From positions 1-39,055 of the forward strand of contig NBIV01000483.1 of the NCBI GenBank assembly GCA_003194525.1: a DNA stretch of 39,055 nucleotides, read 5' to 3'. Within the stretch, counting starts at the first letter, position 1; the number at the start of each line of letters is the position of its first letter. Under the pieces are notes generated by a model that worked only from the letters and a program-made list of their open reading frames with translations, was not told the origin of the DNA and searched no databases. Shown piece by piece: positions 1-8,204 of this stretch. This DNA is from Gracilariopsis chorda. Taxonomy: Eukaryota > Rhodophyta > Florideophyceae > Gracilariales > Gracilariaceae. The position numbers and the translations under genes were made by a program.

Positions 1-15
1 GGCCACTTCGTTCGA

Positions 16-32
16 GATACTATCATAGTATC
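16..32. promoter_or_regulatory. 17-bp perfect palindrome at the presumed transcription start
   Basis: gatactatcatagtatc has two 8-base arms around a single C. It recurs unchanged at 7256-7272 and 13025-13041, always just downstream of the TATA box of a zinc-finger gene copy. Here the window starts after the TATA box. It may be an operator or a 5'-UTR hairpin; function is inferred only from position. Confidence 0.5.
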
Positions 33-77
33 CCGGCCGCGCGTATCAGAAGAGTTTCCATTCCATTTATCGTCGCT

Positions 78-1234
78 ATGTCATCCAACAAAAACAGTTC
101 CCGGCCCGCCAAGATCTTCCTCGGCGGTCAAGCGTCTCGCCTGCACAGAAGAGGGTTGTGACAAAACTTTTACTAGCAGACAAGGCCGAAAGAGACATAT
201 GCGCATGCATACCGGTGAGGAAGCCGTACTTTGTTTGATTGCGAGAGGAGCTTTAAATGGAGGAGTGGTTTGGTACTCCATAGGCGTCACACGGACTGTT
301 CTCCCTTCGCTTATGCGTTTATCCGTCGCAACAAACAGCGAGCACAGCCTCCGAGACAGGCTGGCCAAACTGCTCCACCACCCGATATGAGAGGTGAAAT
401 AGATGCCTTCGTCACACAGCTTCAGCAACAGCAGGTAAATCTTTGGCATGACGCGGACCAACACAGAGTGCCGCTATAAATGCTGCTCTCTTGCGCCAGC
501 AGCAAATTCACCCAACCTTGCAAGAGCAACAACGGATTCGTCAACAGGACGAGATCGAACGCCAACAAGGAAAGCAAGGTTTGATTCAAATACAAAGACA
601 GTTCCAGCTCTCCCCCAAAGAGCAGCACGAGCAGACTGTCCAGTCTTTTACACCCCATGTCCTTGATTCAAACAACTCCGCTCAGCCTGTTTATGCCACC
701 CAGGAAGGCATGTGCAGCTATCAACACCGCAGCCTGCCACGGAGTCTCACAGTGTTCACCAAATACCGCAGCAAACTCATGCATACATTGGGTACTCGGA
801 GCCCGCCGACATCAAATCGCGAACAGCTCTACTACGCAGAGCCCGAAAACTACGAGGCACTCCCAATCTCGTACATGCGACCAACTCTCCCTGGATTGCA
901 CCATGAAGTTTGGAGCACACAAGCTTCTTCGCAGAGCAATGCCCCAGATACACGTTGGTGGCAAGGTGAAGATCGAGAGATTTTGACGTTCAGAAGACGC
1001 CCATGCTGCGAATACGGGCAATGAGTTCCATCTGGACCCAAACGATGACATTTTTGCTGCGTTACAAGATCCCGATGCGGACCTCATGGCCAGATGGATA
1101 TCAACTTTGGCTGCAATCAAGAGCTCCTAAACGATGACTTGGGAATAATAACAGATGCAGTGCAATGGGGCAATGGGGGGGAGAATGATGATGAAACATG
1201 GTTTACATTAACCGACAGGTCAGTGCTGCAGTGA
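78..1234 (+). pseudogene. C2H2 zinc-finger / Q-rich regulator, frameshifted copy
   Basis: This is the copy of the intact gene at 13087-14247, from the same ATG to the same TGA. Frame is lost almost at once: one extra A in the A-run after the fifth codon, an extra A plus two missing Ts in the finger 1-finger 2 linker, and further single-base changes (a missing A before the Q-rich region, a changed C/A run, a missing T, an extra C, missing T and C in the acidic tail). Almost all are homopolymer-length changes and substitutions are rare. That pattern fits consensus error near a contig end at least as well as true decay. If the indels are errors, this would be a second functional regulator gene. 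Confidence 0.8.
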
Positions 1235-1683
1235 CACTGCCGTTATCTAGAACCATTGATTGTTGGTCGCCTTTTGGCTGTTGTAAAGACAGATCTTTAA
1301 TGTTTGGGAAAGGAAGAGGTGGAGGTTAACAAACTATCACCAAGACGTCAGCAGAGCTGAGATCCTACAGGACGATCCAAAAGATACATACTGTTTCCGG
1401 GAGTGGTGGGCGGGTAATTTGAAGTGCTAGAGGATATCGTACATCGAACACGATGATACCGTAGCTGATCAGCAGAACAACAACACGATGATACCGTACT
1501 TGATCAACAGAACAACAACGAAAGATCGCCTTTTCGAATATGGCGCCTGCCGAATGTTTTGTAGCCCTTCACAGCCAAACGTGGCTCCGATGAATCCACT
1601 TCTGCAGTGCCCTGGAATATTCAGCGTCTCTGTCATTGTAGTAGTGCTCTTACACAAACTATCCGCAACTGCTCGTAAACTTT
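1235..1683. other. No gene seen downstream of the regulator copy
   Basis: The stretch holds only short overlapping frames on both strands. Its one structured part is the 35-bp tandem duplication at 1447-1516. A minus-strand helical-looking frame near 1600-1680 may continue the relic at 1684-1977. The same stretch recurs at 14248-14696, 22256-22704, 30264-30712 and 38269-38716. Confidence 0.5.
1447..1516 (+). repeat. 35-bp tandem duplication with TGATCA cores
   Basis: Two adjacent 35-base units (1447-1481, 1482-1516) differ at three positions. Each begins aacacgatgataccgta and holds a TGATCA palindrome. Confidence 0.8.
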
Positions 1684-1977
1684 CTAAAGGAGTGTGGTTG
1701 TCATGACATTAGATGAACTGATGTCAGGCAATTCTCTTACAACATACTTCAAGAAGGGATCCCGTTCTCGATCTATGAGCGATCGCCCCATGTCAATCGA
1801 TTCTAAGATTTTTGGCAATCGGTCACAGGAAACTGGCTCGTCCTTTTTATTCGTGGGCCTTCGGCTACTCTTGACCGCCTGTCGGGTGGGCTGAAGTACA
1901 GAGGAAAGTGTTCGTGCAAAATGAGTGACATTCTTAACACTGGGTTAGAACCCGGTCTTTTCGGGTGTATCGGTCAT
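1684..1977 (-). pseudogene. Unrecognised coding-like relic
   Basis: Read on the minus strand, a frame begins MTDTPEKTGF, hits a TAA, then stays open for about 86 codons with protein-like composition (for example KILESIDMGRSLI and FLKYVVRELPD) before a TAG. Helical-looking sequence continues after the TAG in shifted frames. The plus strand has a 66-codon frame over the same bases, so strand is uncertain. I recognise no family. The same relic lies at about 14697, 22705, 30713 and 38717. Confidence 0.25.
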
Positions 1978-2386
1978 CTTTCGTTGATTCTGCCCGAATT
2001 AGGCAACGGCTTGTGTGGACCATGTACTACTGGCGTCTCGCCACTGGGGATTACATTAGCGATGCCGGGCGCGTCACCGCGAATCCCATTTCCACACATG
2101 CGCCGTAGCTTTCTATCTCCGCATACCTCACAGACCTTCCGGTTTGCATACAAACGAACATGATGGGATGACTAGTAAGTGTACTTGATGGCGAAATTAA
2201 GTTGGATATGGACATAGTCATTATGACTGCTACCCCAAACCATGCACAAAGTAAACTTTTGGGGACAATGAGCTTGCACATAGCCGAGAAGGACAACGAA
2301 ATCTTTAGACCTTGCCCGGAGGTAACCCACCGTCTACGTCCTGCTCTTCAGACGCTAATGTTTGACGATCTGTGGGCAGAAAAGGC

Positions 2387-4272
2387 TTACAAGATGCAAA
2401 AACGACGTCTTGAAGAGTCTTTAAGTTCCTCTTCAACAACGCAACACCAGTGCCGAGGTCCAGTCGATGTCAGAAACGATATAGCATTTTGCCAAATGTC
2501 CTTGTTATACGGATCTGACGTGATCTTTTCTGTCATTGCTACTATGTGCTCATACGCCGTTCTCCCTCTCGCAACCAACTGAGTCTGAGTTGCGAAGAGG
2601 CATGACACAAAAAAGCAGCTATTACCACATGTACCAACACCAAACATGATTCCCACGGGTAGCTTCTCATCAAAACAGCAAGCGAAGGGGATGTCATTGC
2701 CACGCGAACGACAACAGAGATGAAAACCATTTGCACTATAAGAGTTGCAAGTACACCTAGCAAAAACTGTCTGCTCGTATTGAGACCGATAGAGTTGTTA
2801 AGCCACGAACACTCATGGTCAAACATTCGCACGCAAACATCTCGCTCCGACGCATGCATTGATCGTGCAGGCTTCTCTGTTAAACATGTGTAGCAATAAG
2901 CAGATGGCAGTAAATCAATGTCTTTGTCATTGTCAACACACTTTTGAATGTAGCGCACCAATGTATCACAGGTTTCTCTCGTAAGATCGTCTGCATTTTT
3001 AAACACTGTGGTGAGAGGGCATACAACGCTGATAAACAACAAAAACGTGAGCTACGACAAGGGATGGCAGGCTTATGAGCCTGGTTCCAATCGTGCGCTG
3101 CCAGAACTTGGCGTAAGAAATTGCGAGAATAGTATAATAGAACAGAACAGAACAAGACCGTAGCGCGCTGGATGCGTTGCGCGACCTCGTGCCGCCTGTG
3201 CAGTGCACAAGAAACCTTCATGCAACTCTTGCTCTAATTCGCGTACCAACATCTTCAAGGTTGGTACACGGATTAGAGCAAGAGTTGCGTGAAGGTTTCT
3301 TTTGGAACGGCGCTAATTGGTAGGGCGTGTTTCCTAGGACATCTGTGATTCAGGCGTCTGCACCAGCATAAAATGCGCACTGGCTATCAAGTGATGATTC
3401 CTCTGCAAAGCTCTGTGTAGCGCTGTGGCACCCAGCGATCGACGGCATCTATATCGGCTGCATGAACAACTGCAAGGCAAGTGACGCAGTGATGGTGACC
3501 ATAATAAGCGGCCCATAGCAGTAGCGTGTGAGATTAATTGTCGACAGTACGAGCCAGTACAGGCCATTTGGAAAGAATGAGAGGCAGAACGGCTACCCTT
3601 CCATACTGCGTTGCATATGTTGGTGCGTCGTATCCATTGGCACCACGAAATGAACAATCTGCCCCGGCATCGAGCAAAGCGCTGACATTCTGCAAAGGCG
3701 CTGACACGTACGCCTAGTGCAGGGGGGTGGGTATGCTGCAATTGTGGGGGATTGGAAGACAGGCAACCAAGCCTCGTAGCGAGGGGTAGAGGAGTGGCAA
3801 GAAGTGCAGCTGAGGCCAATGGCGCCCAATGCAGCGGGGTGTGACCTTCATCGTCGGACTGCAGGAGCTGCTGGGGAGAGCAGGATCGATGAGCCGCGGA
3901 AGCAACGAGGGTCGGTCGCCTGCGCGGATTAAGGCGGTCAGGGAGGGGAGCTGTTCCGTGGCGCCCGTGGCGGTGCGCGAAGACGGTGGGCGGACGCGGA
4001 CGCGGACGCGGTCGCGGTTGCGAAGAGCTGCGCGTGGTGGCAGAGAACCAGCGCGGAGCAACGCTAACGGTGCCAACGCTACAGCGTACTGTACCTAACT
4101 CACCTTGTATGACGTCGCGTCGCGGGACTGCCGAGCATCGCCGGGTGGCGCTGCAGAAGAGTCGCTTCAAGCGGCCCCGTCCTGTGCCACGTGTTGCTTT
4201 CTTTTCAGCCACATCATGCTTGCGTTTGCTTTTGATCCGAGCATCAATTTGCGTATGAAGTGGCATTGCCAT
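2387..4272 (-). pseudogene. Ankyrin-repeat DHHC palmitoyltransferase (AKR1/HIP14 type), broken copy
   Basis: Minus-strand gene starting near 4272 with a basic N-terminus (KSKRKHD), a likely 76-nt intron (4028-4103, CAAG/GTGAGT to GCGCAG), ankyrin repeats (GHTPLHWA; LLWAAYYGHHH; TALHRALQRNHH), membrane segments, and the zinc/catalytic region with CYTCLTEKPARS and FDHECSWLNN. In this copy the first exon frame is open through to the intron and the C-terminal frame after the last membrane segment is open (TQLVARGRTAYEHIV). It is broken by a missing C/G near 2655, an extra A near 3045 and a missing G near 3878, sites that are in frame in the array copies. Family members S-acylate membrane proteins at Golgi and endosomes. 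Missing zinc ligands (see the array copy) make activity unlikely. Confidence 0.7.
3209..3301. repeat. Fold-back hairpin, 42-base arms, 9-base loop
   Basis: Arms 3209-3250 and 3260-3301 are reverse complements except at three positions, around the loop atcttcaag. The loop-proximal ends are gtaccaac and gttggtac, the same word found in the upstream palindromes. It sits between the ankyrin and membrane parts of the palmitoyltransferase relic. Confidence 0.9.
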
Positions 4273-4322
4273 CACCCATTGGCCCAGCGCGATCCTCCAC
4301 TCCAAGTGCGCGCTTGCTGTTC

Positions 4323-4371
4323 GGTACCGTTGGTACACTCGTAGTACCGAATCGGTACCAACGGTACCAAC
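4323..4371. promoter_or_regulatory. Inverted repeat of the GGTACCGTTGGTAC word upstream of the ankyrin-DHHC gene
   Basis: ggtaccgttggtac and its complement ggtaccaacggtacc are separated by 17 bases, roughly 50-100 bases upstream of the presumed minus-strand start. Related inverted repeats occur at 7130-7163 and 12903-12932 upstream of zinc-finger gene copies. Candidate regulator-binding site, by inference. Confidence 0.5.
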
Positions 4372-4463
4372 AGTGGCGGCTTTCCAAGCCCCGTCTGTTC
4401 GAAGGCAGCGAGCCGGCTTGAACCCAGTATGCACTGTGCCACACGTGAACTATACCAGAAGAA

Positions 4464-5871
4464 ATGAGATTCCGCGGCCGCCGAGGCCGTGGTCGCGGCC
4501 ACTGCCGTGGTTACAGTCACGATCAAGACGAGTTCAACGACCATGTTCCTATGCAAGCTCCAGCAAGTGAATTCTCCGGTGATGCTTCCGCTTTGCAAGC
4601 CCATGTAGAATAAATCAAACGAGTGCCGTACCCAGCTTACAAGCCACTGCTGGGAATGTGGCAGCTACTTTTGAATATCGCTCTGCACATCGACCGTATA
4701 CAGGTTGATCCATGTGCCCCACCCAGTCGTGCTCGCGCCGCAGTTCTCCTTGCGGCCACCAACTTTTCCACAACGTGCTATAGAAACCAAATTCGCATCC
4801 CTGCTTTCTATGACTTTCTTGTGCGTAAAATCGTACGTCAACTGTGACATGTACAGATTATTTCCAGAAAGGGCGGTTGGGCATCCCTGAAAGGCGGTGA
4901 CATAACAATAGACCGTCCTTCTCAACACGTGCTCCAACGCTCCACTTGTCTCACTCGCGATAATCACCTTGAAAATCGCTTCTGCATCGGTTTGCCGCCC
5001 CGCGGCCGCTCCATCCACGCTGCCACCGCCGCCTATCTCTTGTTTGAACTGCTACCTAGCATGCTAATGCATGTTGTATTCGCTGATAATTCCGATGAGC
5101 AAGATCTGGAACATCATATCAAGTCGTTGAACAGCAGAATGCATTTTGGGAGTTGCCCTCCGAAAACGATCTCATAGCCTTTATCGCGAAAGGCATTGTT
5201 CTGGCACGGCTTTCAGGCGCTTTGGACACGGCTTCAACAAAAGGCAGCGTTATCAAGTCCATCTCTTCTTTTCTTTGGAGCGTTCTTTTACGTTGTCTGA
5301 TGGAACGGTTGTCACCAGGATGGGCTTAAAACCTGGAGTCTCTCTCTATGGAATGCAAATGGATATGGCGGAGCGCACAGAGTTGCGTGTAATTCAATAG
5401 TTGCCTCTACGTAATACTACAGGGTGGATGCATTTGCTAACGTACTGCGGACCGAGAGACGCCATGCATATGGTCAGCCGTTTGACGTGGCAATTCCGTG
5501 TTGGCTTCTAATGCGCCCTGCCTCCGTGTGAGGTTCTTATTCAATGAGTAGCGTTAGTGCAATTTAGTAGTACAAAGACTGGGAGAGGATAGATAGATGT
5601 TTGCGCTACGGAGAGGCCTCTTATCGAGGAATCAGGTGCTATAAGAAGCCCACTCGCCCAAGACCGGGGTTAGAGAGGAGGACAAGCAGAGCAAGGGACT
5701 CAGAATAATAAAGCAGTTGCGCTTTGATCAGGAACTTTACATACTCTTATTGTTGGAGGTGGTATCCATGGAAAGAGTTGTGTCTTATCTGCTTTCAAAG
5801 CCCGTCTTTACGATCATATCCTTATGTATGGTCATGAGTTCGTTGTAATCAATGACAAAGCTATGAAATGA
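4464..5871 (+). pseudogene. ABC-class P-loop ATPase (predicted ABC-class ATPase family, PF09818-like), decayed
   Basis: The ATG at 4464 opens an RG-rich N-terminus (RFRGRRGRGRG). After an in-frame TAA (4611) the same frame continues with RVPYPAYKPLLG, then HIDRIQVDPCAPPSRAR and FYDFLVRKI. A second stop (TGA, 4845) follows, then GGDITIDRPSQHVLQRS, IGLPPRGRSIH and LLFELLP. After a frameshift near 5140 come NDLIAFIAKGIVLARLSG, and after another near 5255 FTLSDGTVV and LKPGVSLYG. The Walker A segment TLIVGGGIHGKSC lies 350-400 bases further on (5743-5786), followed by LYDHI and EFVVIND, then a TGA. Order and motifs match the predicted ABC-class ATPase family. The usual Thr after GKS is Cys here. 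At least two stops, two frameshifts and an interruption before the P-loop show it is dead. Known family function is poorly defined. Confidence 0.75.
5400..5740. other. Interrupting segment inside the ATPase relic
   Basis: Between the strand preceding the P-loop and the P-loop itself there are about 350-400 bases with no ATPase similarity that I can see, and no clear splice pair or terminal repeats. It is either an insertion or an expanded, decayed intron. Confidence 0.4.
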
Positions 5872-6470
5872 TAAGGCTGCGCTACACAGCGACCGTAATG
5901 TCAGTATCAAAGACTGTACCATGTGAAACATTGCTCGACCTATCACCTTCCTCTCTCTTAAATGGGATGAAGCGAGTTTGATGACGCTTATTGACGAAAC
6001 TGAAGGGGATGTTTGGTCGCATATCCCTGCCGATGTCCATAAAAACCCGTCGAATACCAGCCACTTCTTCTTGCATCACTTCCTGCAACGGACCTTCAGA
6101 AACACCATCACGGAACACGATAATCTTCCTCGCACGCATCGTTCCCTTGAATTTGTCATACCACACCCTGTAATCTGCTTTGAACAATTCTCCAATTCCT
6201 GAAACCATCTCCTTTCGTCGCGTTTGCCAGTGAGGCGCAGAGAACTGCAAGCCCTGACGATCTCTCGTAATCATAAAATTAGTAGCAGCAAGGTCTTCGT
6301 CAATGAAGAGAACTCTGGCGCCCGCCTCTGATTCTTCTATGATGTTTGCAGCTTGTGAGGTCGACTCAGATAGACTGTAGAAAACTGATTGGCACCTTTC
6401 CAAATGGAAGGTTGTTGATGAAGGGGGTAACATCAACTCCCGTAACACCGTGGCCATCTTCTGCTCGAAT
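5872..6470 (-). pseudogene. Argonaute PIWI-domain fragment
   Basis: Minus-strand frame of 191 codons (6457 to 5882) reads through the second half of a PIWI domain: [35 protein letters not shown] (second catalytic Asp), [31 protein letters not shown]. The first catalytic Asp motif, GVDVTPF, is present at 6423-6440 but in another frame. The frame ends at a TAG where related copies have TGG. PIWI domains bind the guide RNA 5' end and cut target RNA. The N, PAZ and MID parts, the first half of PIWI and the catalytic His are absent, so this is a relic. Confidence 0.85.
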
Positions 6471-6474
6471 TTAC

Positions 6475-6800
6475 ATGCAAGAAGAAGTGACTGGTATTCG
6501 ACGGGCTTGTGTGGATATCGGCAGGGATATGTGACCCAGAATCACCTACATTATCGTCACTAAGCGTCATCACACTCGCTTTTCTCGCTTTTTCCCGGCT
6601 AAGGGAGAGGAAGGGGATAGGTCGAGCAATGTTCCACCTGGTATGATACAGTCGTTGATACTGACAATACCGTAGCTGGTACCGCACCATCACAATTTCA
6701 TTTCATGTCTTCACACTGCGGCGATCACGCCTGCTGGCTATGTGTAACAACAACGAAGATGAACTCCGTCCCCTTTCTGTTCTGTCATCCTTCACTCCTT
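6475..6800 (+). pseudogene. Argonaute PIWI C-terminal fragment, opposite strand
   Basis: It starts at MQEEVTGIRRACVDIGRDM, meets a TGA where related copies have CGA (Arg), and continues PRITYIIVTKRHHTR, then in shifted frames SSNVPPG and FHFMSSHCG, the last holding the usual catalytic His context. It shares about 195 bases with the minus-strand fragment at 5880-6076, in inverted orientation with a spacer of about 400 bases. Confidence 0.8.
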
Positions 6801-7126
6801 CTGCTCCTTGAGCAATATTTATTGTTTGGTGTAAAAGTGGCTCTCGGTAACGACGAGCAGCCAGGCCATCAGGTAAAGAACCCGATGTCCGTTAGTGGGC
6901 TAAAAAGCTATCCGTAAATCCCAGCCTTATGGTTTCGGGGGGTGAGCAGTAAAAACTTTGGCGGAGCAGACGAGTGAGGAGCTGCGAGTGATGGTCAGAC
7001 CCTTGAGCTTCGACGGCGGCTTGCCGCGATGAACCATCGTCAAAGGCAAGTCGCCGAGGTCTGCAACGTGTCACTCGCAGGCATGCGTTTGGATAAATCA
7101 TCTTCTGCGTGCCTAGAAACACCATT
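6801..7126. other. No feature recognised
   Basis: Only short frames; an 88-codon minus-strand frame (6892-7158) runs into the promoter repeat and has no recognisable motif. Confidence 0.4.
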
Positions 7127-7129
7127 TTG

Positions 7130-7163
7130 TTACCGTTGGTAGACCTACCGTTTACCAACGGTG
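7130..7163. promoter_or_regulatory. ACCGTTGGTA inverted repeat upstream of the zinc-finger/PIWI chimera
   Basis: taccgttggta and taccaacggt flank an 11-base spacer, about 75-100 bases upstream of the TATA box. Downstream sequence to the ATG is homologous to 12935-13087. Confidence 0.5.
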
Positions 7164-7231
7164 TGGCAAACTGTAAGAATTGCCCCGCCAGTTAGAACGC
7201 ACGACGTCCCACTCCATCACTACCATAGTTT

Positions 7232-7238
7232 TATATAT
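7232..7238 (+). promoter_or_regulatory. TATA box of the chimeric gene
   Basis: tatatat in the context catagttttatatatcc, aligned with tataaa at 13001. It lies 75-80 bases upstream of the ATG at 7313. Confidence 0.55.
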
Positions 7239-7255
7239 CCGCCCACTTCGTTCGA

Positions 7256-7272
7256 GATACTATCATAGTATC
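7256..7272. promoter_or_regulatory. 17-bp palindrome at the presumed start site
   Basis: Same gatactatcatagtatc as at 16-32 and 13025-13041, preserved although the surrounding leader has diverged. Confidence 0.5.
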
Positions 7273-7312
7273 CCCGCCGCGCGTATCAAAAGAGTTTCAA
7301 TTCATCGTCGCT

Positions 7313-7795
7313 ATGTCATCCAACAAAACAGTTCCCGGGCCGCCAAGATCTTCGGAGGTGGACAAGCGTTACCGCTGCACAGAAGAGGGTTGTCAGAAAA
7401 CCTTTACTAGTATATCGAACCGAAACGTACATATGCGCATCCACACCGGTGAGGAGCCGTACTTTTGTTTTGATTGTGGGAGGAGCTTGAAATGGAGGAG
7501 TGGTTTCGTATCGAATGAACGTGCCCATAGGCGTCGCACGGACTATTCCCTCTTCGCGTATGCGTGCAGGGATATGCGACCAAAAATCACCTACATTATC
7601 GTCACTAAGCGTCATCACACTCGCTTCTTCCCGGTTAAGAGAGAGGACGGTGATATGTAGAATGTTCCACCTGGTACAGTCGTTGACGCCGACATTACCG
7701 TCGCTATGTAGCTCAGCCTCATAATTTGATTTCATGTCTTAACACTGCGGATATCACGCCGGCTGGCTACGTGTAACAACAAGGAAGATGAACTC
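7313..7795 (+). pseudogene. Zinc-finger N-terminus fused to PIWI C-terminal fragment
   Basis: The ATG opens a 115-codon frame. Residues 1-80 or so match the regulator: a good first finger (CTEEGC, then HMRIH, with 4/12/3 spacing) and a second finger (CFDC) in which Asn stands where the first His is expected, followed by AHRRR. At about 7564, at shared tatgcg bases, it passes in frame into PIWI sequence: RDMRPKITYIIVTKRHHTR. It ends at a TAG (7658). After that, PIWI sequence continues in other frames (NVPPGTVVDADITVAM, FDFMS, HCGYHAGWL). It has its own TATA promoter. Either a chance join of two relics or an expressed short zinc-finger protein with a PIWI tail; I favour a relic. Confidence 0.75.
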
Positions 7796-8204
7796 CGTCG
7801 GGCTTCTTGTCTGTGTGCATTCTCGGGCAGTGCGTTAACAGTGCATTGTAGAAGACAAACACGAGAAACGATTCTCTCAGAATGACACAGCCTGATAGGT
7901 TCCTTTGTTCTCGGTTGCCGAATCGAACTTCGAGTCAGTTAACGCACATCTCCGAGATTGATGAAGTTTCTGGAACGACCGAATTGTAGTGGATAACACT
8001 AGAGCGCTCATCACAGCCCTCTCAGTAAATCGGAGGCATCGAACCCCGGACACTTTCACCCTCCTCTCTGCGCTAGCAGCCGACCAGCGCACACGAATGA
8101 AAACATCCACCATTTTCGTTGTCTTCGCAGTCGCAACCAGGATTGGTCCCTGATTCTCCTTTACTCTTAACCGTATTGTTCGGGATGCAGATTCTTTCGA
8201 AAAG
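7796..8204. other. No recognised gene
   Basis: A 143-codon minus-strand frame (7877-8308) crosses this stretch but shows no motif and overlaps the likely start of the TFIIIC relic on the other strand. I take it as chance. Confidence 0.35.

Larger units (their letters stand above)
1..4441 (+). repeat. Divergent direct copy of 13011-17461
   Basis: This segment matches 13011-17461 base for base over most of its length, from the transcription-start region of the zinc-finger gene to just upstream of the ankyrin-DHHC gene. The match ends at about 4441, where this copy runs into the ABC-class ATPase relic while the array copies run into PIWI sequence. It differs from the array by many 1-2 base indels, about ten of them in the first 1.1 kb, and by a few substitutions. 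It has three rather than four GCGGAC hexamers near 4000. Confidence 0.95.

Noticed and set aside
4665..5018. 117-codon minus-strand frame
   Set aside because: Antisense shadow of the ABC-class ATPase relic, whose motifs are on the plus strand.
4464..5400. First thought to be an Argonaute N-terminus because of the RG-rich start and nearby PIWI pieces
   Set aside because: The motifs HIDRIQVDPCAPPSR, IGLPPRGR and IVGGGIHGKS fit the ABC-class ATPase family far better.
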